A stretch of DNA of 64,000 bases. Origin: a virus. Location: the IMG/VR virus record IMGVR_UViG_3300033182_000991, positions 48,920 through 112,919 of that record; one strand, given 5' to 3'. The notes below the pieces were generated by a model. That model was not told the DNA's origin. It saw only the letters and a list, made by a program, of their open reading frames with translations, and searched no databases. This document shows, piece after piece, positions 8,509 to 16,337 of the stretch; the stretch's first letter is position 1; the number at the start of each line of letters is the position of its first letter. The translations under genes were made by a program, and so were the position numbers.

Positions 8509-9123
8509 ATGAGAAGATATAGAATGACTGAGTCAGAAAAGAAAAGGATATTAACTTTACATGAGACTGCCACAAAAAATGTATATTTGAGTGAACAGAG
8601 TAGTGAAGTTGACTTTGGGTATGGACATGAAGGTAAACCTGCTGGTCAAGAAGTGTTTGACCACATTAGGAGTTTTGAAAAGTTTGTTCCTTATGTTTAT
8701 GATGACGCGGTTTTCCCATCAAAGCCTTATGACCCTAACTCAGGTAGTCCCAAGGGAACACTAACTATTGGTTATGGTACTACTAACCCTGACATTATCC
8801 AAAAATATCTTAATAAAATGACTCAGGAAGAGGCAATGAGGCTTTCAGCTGAGGATATAAAAGACGCTGCGAAGACCGTTAAGGACTGGCAAAGTAAAGA
8901 CCCTGAAAATCGAAAACTAACCAAGGGTATGTATATTGCTCTGATTGATATGGCGTATAATAGAGGTCGTACTAACTTCATGCAGAGTGGGGTATTAAAA
9001 CAAATCACAAAAGGAAATTATAAACAAGCCGCACAGGAAATATTAAATGGTAAAGGTATTTGGGGTCACCCAGAGAGATTGAAAAAAGACTATGAGATGT
9101 TCTGTAGAGACGGAGGTTGTTAA
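8509..9123 (+). CDS. GH24 (T4-type) lysozyme
   Basis: 204 aa. After an unusual N-terminus (MRRYRMTESEKKRILTLHE, then VYLSEQ at about 26-31) comes the lysozyme: FEKFVPYVYDDA with the catalytic Glu, then GTLTIGYGTT (Asp/Thr-containing motif). It should cleave peptidoglycan N-acetylmuramyl bonds. No SAR or signal peptide is present, and the N-terminal helix ending in LSEQ resembles the tags on several neighbours, so it may be packaged in the virion rather than be the holin-dependent endolysin. ATG 8524 is an alternative start. Confidence 0.85.
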   Translation: MRRYRMTESEKKRILTLHETATKNVYLSEQSSEVDFGYGHEGKPAGQEVFDHIRSFEKFVPYVYDDAVFPSKPYDPNSGSPKGTLTIGYGTTNPDIIQKYLNKMTQEEAMRLSAEDIKDAAKTVKDWQSKDPENRKLTKGMYIALIDMAYNRGRTNFMQSGVLKQITKGNYKQAAQEILNGKGIWGHPERLKKDYEMFCRDGGC

Positions 9124-9134
9124 ATTATAGACAG

Positions 9135-10550
9135 ATGAAAACATTATTAAAAGAAACGGGTTTACGTAACATTGGTGAGTTAGCCAAAAGATATCCAAAG
9201 GCAAAGATTTACTTCCACCAAGATTTGGATGGGGTAACAACAGCTTTGGCGATGAAGAATTATTTGGAAGACAATGGTATCAAAGTGGTTGATGCTGAGA
9301 TTATCCAATACGGTGATAAAGAGTTTGCGGTTAAGAAACAAGATGCCACGGGTGATACGATGCCAGTCTTAGTTGACTTTGCTCACGGTAAACCAATGTT
9401 CGTTATCCACACTGACCACCACGATAGTCAAAGTGGTGTTGAAGGTGATACCGCCACATCATTTAGACCTTCACGTTCAAATGTTGCAACAATCTCAGAT
9501 GTGATGTCACCAAAGGACATCTTTCCTGCTGACGATATTACTTTAATTTCAACTGTGGATTCTGCAGACTTTGCTAAGTATGGATTGAAACCAAAAGATA
9601 TTATGAACTTCATCTTTAGATTAGATAAAGATAAGTCGCTACAAAAGAATAAAATGGCTTTAGGTTTGGCCGCAAACAAATTGATGTTGGCGTATAAGAA
9701 CAAACCTGGTTTTATGGAGGAGTTGGTGATGACATCAAAACCATCATTGTTGAACATCTTCCAAAACATTAGAAGAATTGCTGACAGAGAAAACTATGCG
9801 TCTCCATTGATGATGGCTGCGAATCAAGAAGACTACATTGAGCAGAGAAATCAAGACCCGAACCTTAATTATAAAGATGGTATCATTTACCAATACGGTG
9901 GAGGTAAGATGTTCAAACCAGGTTCATACGACAGATACACACCATTTGAATTACATCCTGACGCTGACTTCTTAATTACGGTTTGGCCGATGGGATTGGT
10001 TCAGGCATCATGTAACCCATTCAAAAAAGAAAGAGAGTTAAAAGGTGTGAACTTAGGTGAGATTGCTCAAGAAGTGTTGAGTAAGTGGGAACCTAAATTA
10101 AGAGAGAAGATTATTCCTTTATCAACCATCAAATGGATTTCTGAGAGTAGTAAACAATTTGGTGAGGATTCTGTAGGTTTCACAAACGCAGATTTGGAAG
10201 CGTTCTACGGTAAGAAGATTAGAGGAATGGAAGGTGGTGACCAGTATATGGAAAACCTAAAACAAATTATGGATAAGAACTTCTCTGAGTTAAGTGAAGA
10301 TGAAATGAAAGTGTTGGACAACTTGGGTGTTCCTGCTTGGGAGATGATTCAAGCAAACTCAGGTGGTCACAAATGTATTACAAATATTTCAGCTCTTAAC
10401 TACTTTGGTAGAAGTAACAGACCTCCTCAAGGTGGATACAAATATAACAGAGGTGGTGGAGATGCACCATACGTTAAGTTCGCTAAGATGATAGGACAGG
10501 AGTTCTATAGAATATTAAGGGAAAAGATTGACGGAAGTAAATCAGAATAA
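9135..10550 (+). CDS. DHH-family phosphoesterase-like protein
   Basis: 471 aa. HQDLDGVTTALAMK (about 26-39) and HTDHHDSQSG (about 92-101) match the metal-binding D-x-D and DHH motifs of the RecJ/NrnA superfamily, with an intermediate VDFAHG. These enzymes cut nucleic acids or short oligonucleotides or cyclic dinucleotides. A C-terminal SGGHKCITN segment could correspond to the DHHA1 GGGH motif. A role against cyclic oligonucleotide signals or in nucleotide recycling is possible but only inferred. Confidence 0.75.
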   Translation: MKTLLKETGLRNIGELAKRYPKAKIYFHQDLDGVTTALAMKNYLEDNGIKVVDAEIIQYGDKEFAVKKQDATGDTMPVLVDFAHGKPMFVIHTDHHDSQSGVEGDTATSFRPSRSNVATISDVMSPKDIFPADDITLISTVDSADFAKYGLKPKDIMNFIFRLDKDKSLQKNKMALGLAANKLMLAYKNKPGFMEELVMTSKPSLLNIFQNIRRIADRENYASPLMMAANQEDYIEQRNQDPNLNYKDGIIYQYGGGKMFKPGSYDRYTPFELHPDADFLITVWPMGLVQASCNPFKKERELKGVNLGEIAQEVLSKWEPKLREKIIPLSTIKWISESSKQFGEDSVGFTNADLEAFYGKKIRGMEGGDQYMENLKQIMDKNFSELSEDEMKVLDNLGVPAWEMIQANSGGHKCITNISALNYFGRSNRPPQGGYKYNRGGGDAPYVKFAKMIGQEFYRILREKIDGSKSE

Positions 10551-10898
10551 TGAGAAGGAGACTTTGTCTCCTTTTTTTATGCCGAGTTGTTTTGTCATAC
10601 CTGCTGGTAGTTCCAATACTTTATCACCATAACCAGTATAAGATTCACATTCCAACTCATCTTTACAGATAGGACAATTTTCGTGGATGGTATCTACTTC
10701 GTCGTTATTGATAAAAATAATATCCAAAGGAACAATACAATCAAACATCCAAAACGATTGTTCACCTTTGGTTGGCATCAAGAAATACATACCTTGAAAC
10801 TCATCATTAAAACGCTGTCCTTGCATTCCTTTGGTGATGGCTTCTTTGGTAACACAAAGTTTAACTTTGATATCTGTATTTCCTATTGAAACTTTCAT
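10542..10898 (-). CDS. DUF192 protein
   Basis: 118 aa from ATG 10898. The family pattern is clear: T-KGMQGQ (about 18-23), MYFLMPTKGEQSFWM (FxF...FWM), VPLDIIFIN, and a C-terminal VLELPAG...GIKKGDKV. DUF192 proteins are small single-domain beta-folds of unknown function, often secreted; this one has no signal peptide. A TATTTATA element (10904-10911) lies 5 nt upstream. Confidence 0.85.
   Translation of the reverse strand: MKVSIGNTDIKVKLCVTKEAITKGMQGQRFNDEFQGMYFLMPTKGEQSFWMFDCIVPLDIIFINNDEVDTIHENCPICKDELECESYTGYGDKVLELPAGMTKQLGIKKGDKVSFSLF
10555..10577 (+). terminator. Intrinsic terminator
   Basis: AAGGAGAC/GTCTCCTT, 8-bp stem with a TTT loop and a T7 run, just after the DHH gene. It overlaps the 3' end of the convergent DUF192 gene. 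Confidence 0.8.
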
Positions 10899-10927
10899 AT
10901 ACTTATAAATATCTAAACAATCATAAT

Positions 10928-11335
10928 ATGAATAAATACGGAGGAGTAATTGTAAGGTGTAACAATAAGGTATTGTTATGTAAAAGAAATGCTGAAGGCT
11001 CATTACCTGGTCATTGGTCGTGTCCGGCTGGTAGTGTTGAAGAAGGTGAAGAACCATTGAAAGGTGCGATGAGAGAGTTTTTTGAAGAAACTAACATCAA
11101 ACTATTGAAAACGCCACAGTTTTGTGGTATAATTAAGAGAACCAATAGAGACGGTAGTGAGATTAAAGGTGAAATGTATTGTTACCTTTATGATTGTGAA
11201 GAAGAAGTATATCCTGATTTAGATAAAGCTAAGGACGGTGATGAACATACAGAATGTGGTTACTTCGGAAAAGACGAGTTACCTTCTCCAATGACGGAAC
11301 AATTTAATAAATTACTAAATATAATCTTAAAATGA
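10928..11335 (+). CDS. NUDIX hydrolase
   Basis: 135 aa. A complete Nudix box is seen at about 39-61: GSVEEGE...REFFEET (Gx5Ex7REUXEE). It would hydrolyse a nucleoside diphosphate linked to another group (oxidised nucleotides, ADP-ribose, NAD-like or capped RNA). Divergent from DUF192. Start placed at MNKYGG, leaving a short leader. Confidence 0.88.
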   Translation: MNKYGGVIVRCNNKVLLCKRNAEGSLPGHWSCPAGSVEEGEEPLKGAMREFFEETNIKLLKTPQFCGIIKRTNRDGSEIKGEMYCYLYDCEEEVYPDLDKAKDGDEHTECGYFGKDELPSPMTEQFNKLLNIILK

Positions 11336-11547
11336 GTTTAATGTATCAAGCCCTCGTAGCAAAATACGAAGCAGACCTTTTAGAAGCAAAGGCAACCTTA
11401 GAAGTTTACCTAAACAATTCAGTTGGTATTGGTGAACACCCTCAACACTTGGAAGAAATGGACAAGATGGTCGGGAGAATGGAATCTGCAAGTGGAAAAT
11501 TAAAAGCGCTTAAATCTAATTTCAATGAAAAGGGTATGGCAATCTAA
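11332..11547 (+). CDS. Small coiled-coil protein, 71 aa
   Basis: 71 aa, almost all helical (ALVAKYEADLLEAKATLEVY), likely a dimeric coiled coil. Overlaps the NUDIX stop by 4 nt. Function unknown. Confidence 0.55.
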   Translation: MSLMYQALVAKYEADLLEAKATLEVYLNNSVGIGEHPQHLEEMDKMVGRMESASGKLKALKSNFNEKGMAI

Positions 11548-11647
11548 CGAGCCACTAAGGAAACATTCAGGGTATTTCAAACTATCTTATAACCCAATGG
11601 GTTACATCATAAAGGAAATGACCAAAAAAATTAAGAAAACTGCTTGA
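11525..11647 (+). CDS. Small basic protein, 40 aa
   Basis: MKRVWQSNEPLRKHSGYFKL..., very basic, ending KKIKKTA at the start of the terminator stem. Overlaps the previous gene by 23 nt in another frame. It could bind nucleic acid; support is only position and composition. Confidence 0.4.
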   Translation: MKRVWQSNEPLRKHSGYFKLSYNPMGYIIKEMTKKIKKTA

Positions 11648-11664
11648 CCGAGCAGTTTTTTTTA
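11637..11664 (+). terminator. Intrinsic terminator
   Basis: AAACTGCT/AGCAGTTT, 8-bp stem, 6-nt loop, T-run. It separates the NUDIX operon from the promoter of the giant RNA. Confidence 0.85.
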
Positions 11665-11746
11665 TTATCTTCATATAACTTTTGACAGATAAGGGAATAT
11701 TTATACTTTACCCTACTGATTTAATCAGAAAAATTTGTTAAAATAA

Positions 11747-11778
11747 TTTGACACTTCCAAAAATATGTTTTAGATTTG
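11747..11778 (+). promoter_or_regulatory. Bacteroidetes-type promoter of the giant RNA
   Basis: TTTG (11747-11750), a 20-nt spacer and TAGATTTG (11771-11778) fit the Bacteroidetes consensus TTTG-N19-21-TAnnTTTG exactly. The start of transcription is expected at about 11785. Confidence 0.8.
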
Positions 11779-11784
11779 TCAAAG

Positions 11785-12664
11785 TTCTTTGAAATATTGG
11801 TCATGTTTATGGACCGACTTTTGTATTATCTCTTCGGAGATTATCCTTTCCAAAGGAGTTGGACATAGACAGACACGGCGGTTTAGCGTCGTTAGATAAC
11901 CCCTGTGAGGGGACTAAAGGGATTGAAGCGGGATTAGTACACCGTGGATATTCGCAGTCGTGAGGCTGACAACTAAACAAAGTGGCTACGGCTGATTCCC
12001 CGAGGGCAACTGCTGGGGGGAAGAGGTTACTCTGAGTCCGTGGAATATCAGAGTTGAGATGGTGACATCAACAGGAAAAGCTACAGGTGACGGTTCGACA
12101 CACTCTGCAAGGTGTCGTAGGGCTGGGTACCAGTCTGATGGGTTTCCGAGACGTTAAAGTCTACGAAGTCCTGACTGACCGTAAGTTTGCAGACTTACAG
12201 AGAGGTGTGAAGCATTCTGTTCTCCAAAGGAACGGACCTTCTCCCGAAGCACATCTTTCCTTCTTCCACAATGCTAATTTAATTAATCAATTAAATACGA
12301 GCAAGAGTCTTCGGGCGTTGACAACGAAAGGTGTCTAAAACTCCGAGTGTAAACTAACGGAGTCATTGATAGACCGCAAGTCTTTCAATGTCAATTACAA
12401 AAGACCTGTTGGGACGGCCATCCCTTCATGAACTCGCAAGGTTCAACAGAGTTAAGTAGTAGTTGAGTAGTTGTTAACGAATACGAGTGGTTAACGTAAG
12501 TAACCGACACTGACTTGATACGATAGGCAACTATTGTGGACAATGTGAGCAACCGACTATTAGGGTACACTCACGAAAGACAGGTCACATAAACGTGTAG
12601 TCTCAGCGTTCTATACCTCATATACCTTCCTTGACCTCGGTGCTAACCCACCGAGGTTTTTTTT
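11785..12664 (+). ncRNA. Giant structured non-coding RNA, about 880 nt
   Basis: A region of about 880 nt with no credible gene, bounded by a host-type promoter and a strong terminator. It is packed with local hairpins, many with GNRA or UUCG-like loops: CAGTC-GTGA-GGCTG (about 11956), ACTCTGA...TCAGAGT (about 12030), GATG-GTGA-CATC (about 12058), CGACAC...GTGTCG (12095-12120), GTAAGT...ACTTAC (12180-12200), ATTTAATT-AATC-AATTAAAT (about 12276), ACTCCG...CGGAGT, CATTGA-(AGAC/GTCT)-TCAATG (12365-12391), GGTT(a)AC-GTAA-GTAACC (about 12490). It is richer in GC than the flanks. Size, phage context and ornate structure recall GOLLD and ROOL RNAs, but the class cannot be settled by eye. Confidence 0.8.
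12635..12664 (+). terminator. Intrinsic terminator of the giant RNA
   Basis: CCTCGGTG-CTAACC-CACCGAGG: a perfect 8-bp stem followed by eight T. Confidence 0.92.
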
Positions 12665-12674
12665 ATGCTCTTAG

Positions 12675-12705
12675 TTGTTTGATAAGAAAATATTTCTTAT
12701 CTTTG
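12675..12705 (+). promoter_or_regulatory. Bacteroidetes-type promoter
   Basis: TTG (12675-12677), 20-nt spacer, TATCTTTG (12698-12705), just 8 nt before the ATG at 12714. An AAGAAAATATTTCTT palindrome lies within the spacer and might be an operator. Confidence 0.6.
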
Positions 12706-12713
12706 TATAACAA

Positions 12714-13001
12714 ATGAAGACAACTATGGTATTAGAAAGAAACATCAAAATCATCCACCCACAATTCGGAGAACTATTGAACGACTTCTACAATGACGAG
12801 GTTCAGTTTAAGTTGTTCCTTCAGATGGTTCACTCTTGTGTGGAGTTGAAGCAGGACCTATCGTTCTTCAACGGTCGTGATTTCTACGTTCATGTTCCTT
12901 ACGAACTTCTTCGTCAATCCATCATCTTGGGTAATACTAAACCTCAGGAGGAATTGACTTTGGGTCAGTATGCTGTCCGTAAATCTAAGATGGAGGAGTA
13001 A
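12714..13001 (+). CDS. Hypothetical protein, 95 aa
   Basis: 95 aa; helical with a central HSCVELKQDLSFFNGRDFYVHVPYELL. First of three small genes (12714, 13005, 13170) between the giant RNA and a terminator. Not recognised. Confidence 0.6.
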   Translation: MKTTMVLERNIKIIHPQFGELLNDFYNDEVQFKLFLQMVHSCVELKQDLSFFNGRDFYVHVPYELLRQSIILGNTKPQEELTLGQYAVRKSKMEE

Positions 13002-13004
13002 GTT

Positions 13005-13166
13005 ATGGAGAAGTCGGTCATTGAACAAGCTATAGATATCTTTGAGGTCCACTCAAATGTATACCGTGATAAAAAAAATGAATCACCTGAAATGGAGTTT
13101 TATTATAGAGGCAAAGCGGAAGCTTACGAACAGGCTATTCAGGTTCTAAAATCGTTATCTTCATAA
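13005..13166 (+). CDS. Small helical protein, 53 aa
   Basis: MEKSVIEQAIDIFEVHSNVY..., two helices with a YYRGKAEAYEQAIQVLKSL second half. 3 nt after the previous gene and 3 nt before the next, each with an A/G-rich AGTT-ATG junction. Confidence 0.55.
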   Translation: MEKSVIEQAIDIFEVHSNVYRDKKNESPEMEFYYRGKAEAYEQAIQVLKSLSS

Positions 13167-13169
13167 GTT

Positions 13170-13364
13170 ATGTATAAGGTCGGTGGTAGTGTTGTGATTC
13201 CTGAGACAAAGGAAATCAAGGAAATTAAAGAGATTGAGAGGTTCGAAGATGACGTTGTTATTTACACTACCGATGGAATGGCTTATGGTATTAGGGAATG
13301 TAGAACAGTGGATGACGCATTCAATGAAGAAATAGAAAAACTATTAGGTAAATGGAAAGTCTAA
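13170..13364 (+). CDS. Small acidic protein, 64 aa
   Basis: MYKVGGSVVIPETKEIKEIKEI..., short beta-rich protein. Function unknown; last gene before the terminator at 13466. Confidence 0.5.
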   Translation: MYKVGGSVVIPETKEIKEIKEIERFEDDVVIYTTDGMAYGIRECRTVDDAFNEEIEKLLGKWKV

Positions 13365-13465
13365 AATTACAATGGTAAACTTGATTTAATAGTTGAATAG
13401 GTTTATCATTTATTTCCCGAAAGGGTGGTGGAGTAGCCGACCTCACGTATAGCCGTGTCGGCCCC

Positions 13466-13497
13466 AAAGGTGGAGAGTTTTTTTCTCCACCTTTTTT
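13466..13497 (+). terminator. Intrinsic terminator
   Basis: AAAGGTGGAG/CTCCACCTTT, 10-bp stem and T-run. It is preceded by another hairpin, GCCGAC...GTCGGC (about 13436-13462), which could make this 130-nt 3' region a stable RNA end. Confidence 0.9.
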
Positions 13498-13507
13498 ATT
13501 TCCATGA

Positions 13508-13515
13508 TATTTATG
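13508..13515 (+). promoter_or_regulatory. TATTTATG element, 3 nt before ATG
   Basis: TATTTATG-agt-ATG(13519), immediately after a terminator. One of the short-spaced copies (exactly 3 nt), which would give a leaderless mRNA if it is a promoter. Confidence 0.5.
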
Positions 13516-13518
13516 AGT

Positions 13519-14130
13519 ATGAATTTTATAAAAATACTTTCTGACGTTATTAGTGAACAGCCAAGACCGAGACAAGGTGCGTCACCAATCGGTGGGGGTG
13601 TTACGTCAAGTGGTGGTGCCGGTGTAAACGCAGGTGCAAACGCTGCCCAATCAAATAGTTCATCAAGTGGTTGGTCAAGAGTTTCTTCACATAGTTGGAA
13701 AAGTGGTAGTAAAATAGATTCACCATTGAAAAATCCTGGCAAATGTAAAAACTACGGTCAGTACAGAGGTTCAGGGCGTGGGTATCATAATGCTTGTGAT
13801 ATTTCAGTAAATGTTGGAACTGCAGTATTTGCACCTCATGATGGTACTTTCACTGAAGTGGATAACAGTGTATGTGGTAATGGTATTATTATCAAAGGTC
13901 AAGATGAAAATGGTAAGGAATTACATTCAGGATTCTGTCACCTTAGAGGTCGTGAAGTGCCTTCTGACGGTAAGGTAAAAAAAGGTGACCTAATTGGGTT
14001 TACTGGTGGTGGTTATGTACATGGTTCACAAACAGAAAAAGAGCCAGGTGCGGGTAGAAGTTCAGGACCTCACTTACATTGGACTTTCAAAGTAGGGGGA
14101 CAACCAACAAATCCGTATACCTATAATTAA
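13519..14130 (+). CDS. M23-family metallopeptidase
   Basis: 203 aa. The catalytic domain (about 85-200) has YHNACDIS (HxxxD zinc site), APHDGT, and the closing HLHW; it should cut peptidoglycan cross-links. The first 16 residues (MNFIKILSDVISEQPR) form a hydrophobic helix ending ISEQ, then a long Gly/Ala/Ser linker (about 17-55). The N-terminus matches the proposed capsid-targeting pattern, so the enzyme may be carried in or on the virion. Start 13519 rather than 13504 because the upstream ATG lies in the promoter-like element. Confidence 0.88.
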   Translation: MNFIKILSDVISEQPRPRQGASPIGGGVTSSGGAGVNAGANAAQSNSSSSGWSRVSSHSWKSGSKIDSPLKNPGKCKNYGQYRGSGRGYHNACDISVNVGTAVFAPHDGTFTEVDNSVCGNGIIIKGQDENGKELHSGFCHLRGREVPSDGKVKKGDLIGFTGGGYVHGSQTEKEPGAGRSSGPHLHWTFKVGGQPTNPYTYN

Positions 14131-14149
14131 TTTTATTGGAAACATAATA

Positions 14150-14157
14150 TATTTATA
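14150..14157 (+). promoter_or_regulatory. TATTTATA element
   Basis: TATTTATAAATAAA, ending 16 nt before ATG 14174. Confidence 0.5.
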
Positions 14158-14173
14158 AATAAAGATAAAAAGT

Positions 14174-14473
14174 ATGGCAAACATTATTCTAACAGAAGCA
14201 CAATTGGAGAGGTTGAAGGCTTCCTTGACTGAAGGAAAATATGATGGGTCGTACATGGCGAAACAACAACTCTTTACCATCGCCACCTTAGCATATAAGA
14301 TGTGGGAGATGATGGAAGATGGTGAACAATTGGAAGATTGGATGGAGAGTAAGTTGGCTCAAGCAGAACAAGGCGTAGTTGCCGTAGTGAAAGCGTACAT
14401 GTATGATGAGGTCGAGGAAGAATTAACAGGTATGAGTAAATTAGACTATTCCGATTTAGTCATCGGAAAATAG
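14174..14473 (+). CDS. Hypothetical protein with tag-like N-terminus, 99 aa
   Basis: Begins MANIILTEAQLERLKASLTEG, the same h-TE-x4-R/L-x-x-L-x-E pattern as other proteins here. The rest is an acidic helical protein (WEMMEDGEQLEDWMESKL). It may be an internal virion protein; function unknown. Confidence 0.6.
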   Translation: MANIILTEAQLERLKASLTEGKYDGSYMAKQQLFTIATLAYKMWEMMEDGEQLEDWMESKLAQAEQGVVAVVKAYMYDEVEEELTGMSKLDYSDLVIGK

Positions 14474-14497
14474 GTGAAAAAATAATTGATTATTAAG

Positions 14498-14530
14498 ACC
14501 CCTTTGTTATAATAGACGAAGGGGTTTTTT
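14498..14530 (+). terminator. Intrinsic terminator
   Basis: ACCCCTT ... AAGGGGT stem with a T6 run, 25 nt after the preceding stop. Confidence 0.8.
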
Positions 14531-14565
14531 AATGCCCGATTAACAATAACAATAACAAAAATATT

Positions 14566-14775
14566 ATGCAAAACTATCTAAAGTTTAACACAAAAAAACA
14601 CAAATTGTCTGTCATCTATGAAGATGGTACAGTCGGAGTTTCTGACCTTGAGAATGTGACAACAATCAGAGAAGGTGAAGGTTTCTATGAGGTTCTTCAA
14701 AGACAAGAGAATGGTAAGAACGCACCAATCTACAGATTTCCAATCCATAACACAGTGATTAGATATTTCCACTAA
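14566..14775 (+). CDS. Small hypothetical protein, 69 aa
   Basis: 69 aa, beta-rich (HKLSVIYEDGTVGVSDLENV); its stop overlaps the thyA start (TAATG), so it is coupled to thymidylate synthase. Not recognised. Confidence 0.55.
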   Translation: MQNYLKFNTKKHKLSVIYEDGTVGVSDLENVTTIREGEGFYEVLQRQENGKNAPIYRFPIHNTVIRYFH

Positions 14776-15719
14776 TGAACCAATTAGATATTGACTATCA
14801 GGATTTATTAAAAGACATCATGACTAATGGTGTTGAGAAGCGTGACCGAACAGGTACTGGTACGGTTTCGGTCTTTGGTCGTCAGATAAGACACGATATG
14901 AGTAAAGGGTTTCCATTGTTGACTACTAAGAAGATGGCGATTAAGACCATGATGACGGAATTAAAGTGGTTCCTCAAAGGAGATACCAACATCAAGTATT
15001 TGGTGGAGAACGGGTGTAACATTTGGAATGGTGATGCATATAAGAGATATAAGGAAGATAAGGGAACCTTGGCTATGGGTCCTGAATCCTTCATCCAAAG
15101 GATTAAAAGTAGTGACAGGTTTGCTGAGAAGTGGGGAGACTTAGGTCCTATTTACGGACATCAATGGAGACAATGGACTGTGGAAGAAGACACTTCATAT
15201 GGTGGTAAATACGTTTGGATTGACCAAATCCAACATCTTATTCGACAGTTAAAAGAGAATCCAGATTCTCGCAGGTTAATGGTTTCAGCGTGGAATGTAG
15301 GTGAATTACATGAAATGGTTCTACCACCTTGTCACTATGGATTCCAAGTGTATACAAGAAAGACTACACGAGAAGAAAAGATTACTAATCCAGGTAAGTA
15401 TCGTGCTATCTCCCTAATGTGGAATCAGAGAAGTGTTGATACATTCTTAGGGTTACCATTTAATATTGCTTCATACGCAACATTACTTCTTTTATTATGT
15501 GAAGAAGTGGGTATGGTTCCTGGTGAGTTGGTTGGTAACTTAGGTGATACTCACTTATATAGTAATCACATTGAACAAGCGAACATACAATGTGGAAGAC
15601 AATCGTATAACCTACCAATGATTAAGTTGAGTAATGTGGATATTCTAAATGGTGAGTTTGATTATGAAATCATTGGGTACGAAAGTCATCCATCCATCAA
15701 AGCACCGTTAAGTAATTAA
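14775..15719 (+). CDS. thyA: Thymidylate synthase (ThyA type)
   Basis: 314 aa, usual length. It has DRTGTGT (folate/dUMP loop), the catalytic LPPCHYGFQV (Cys about 190), SRRLMVSAWN, RSVDTFLGLPFN and GDTHLYSNH. It makes dTMP from dUMP with methylenetetrahydrofolate as donor and reductant, supplying phage DNA synthesis. Sits in a short operon after a 69-aa gene and before 15721. Confidence 0.97.
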   Translation: MNQLDIDYQDLLKDIMTNGVEKRDRTGTGTVSVFGRQIRHDMSKGFPLLTTKKMAIKTMMTELKWFLKGDTNIKYLVENGCNIWNGDAYKRYKEDKGTLAMGPESFIQRIKSSDRFAEKWGDLGPIYGHQWRQWTVEEDTSYGGKYVWIDQIQHLIRQLKENPDSRRLMVSAWNVGELHEMVLPPCHYGFQVYTRKTTREEKITNPGKYRAISLMWNQRSVDTFLGLPFNIASYATLLLLLCEEVGMVPGELVGNLGDTHLYSNHIEQANIQCGRQSYNLPMIKLSNVDILNGEFDYEIIGYESHPSIKAPLSN

Positions 15720-15720
15720 A

Positions 15721-15960
15721 ATGGAGATAACTATCAATTCACACGAGTTCAATCCTGAAATCAGGGAGATGTACCACAATAAGATGTTTGAATCCATCTC
15801 TATTGATTACATGTATAATGCGGCGATGGGTTGGAGTGAAGGTGTTGAGTATGTGATTATAGACTTTGACAAATACTTCAGGTTGGACAATAGGTTCAAT
15901 ACCTATGAGTTGGAAACACATCCTTTTAAGATAGTTATTAATATAAAGGTAAATAGATGA
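15721..15960 (+). CDS. Small hypothetical protein, 79 aa
   Basis: 79 aa; MEITINSHEFNPEIREMYHNKM. Starts 1 nt after thyA and overlaps the next gene by 4 nt. Not recognised. Confidence 0.55.
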   Translation: MEITINSHEFNPEIREMYHNKMFESISIDYMYNAAMGWSEGVEYVIIDFDKYFRLDNRFNTYELETHPFKIVINIKVNR

Positions 15961-16337
15961 GGGATATAAAAGGAGGTTTGGTGGATTACATTCGTGAGAT
16001 GTATGAAATACAATACTCTCCTTTTCCCAATCGTCGTTTGGTCATCAAACACTGCAACGAGAATTTTAAGGATAAGGACATCACCGTTGTTCCTATTACT
16101 GTGGGTAAGGAGGTTAATGTAGATTTCCTTTGGGGAAAGTCTAAGAAGGTCACCGCGATAGATTTATACCGTAAAGACTTCAATGATATGCCAGGTAATG
16201 TGATGAAGATGTTCCGTCACAAAAGGAGTTTGGATTTCTACGATTTTTTGATTAATACTGATGAACCGATTAGTATTCCTTTAACTATGGTTCCTGAGGA
16301 GTTTCCCTTACTTTTTATTATTGAGGAAGGTGAATAA
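15957..16337 (+). CDS. Hypothetical protein, 126 aa
   Basis: 126 aa, basic N-terminal half (PFPNRRLVIKHCNENFKDKD). Its end overlaps the convergent gene at 16308 by 30 nt. Not recognised. Confidence 0.55.
   Translation: MRDIKGGLVDYIREMYEIQYSPFPNRRLVIKHCNENFKDKDITVVPITVGKEVNVDFLWGKSKKVTAIDLYRKDFNDMPGNVMKMFRHKRSLDFYDFLINTDEPISIPLTMVPEEFPLLFIIEEGE

Noticed and set aside
12087-12338. 83-aa ORF inside the giant RNA
   Set aside because: It crosses several perfect hairpins, has no promoter or coupling of its own and no coding-like composition; better explained as open by chance in structured RNA.
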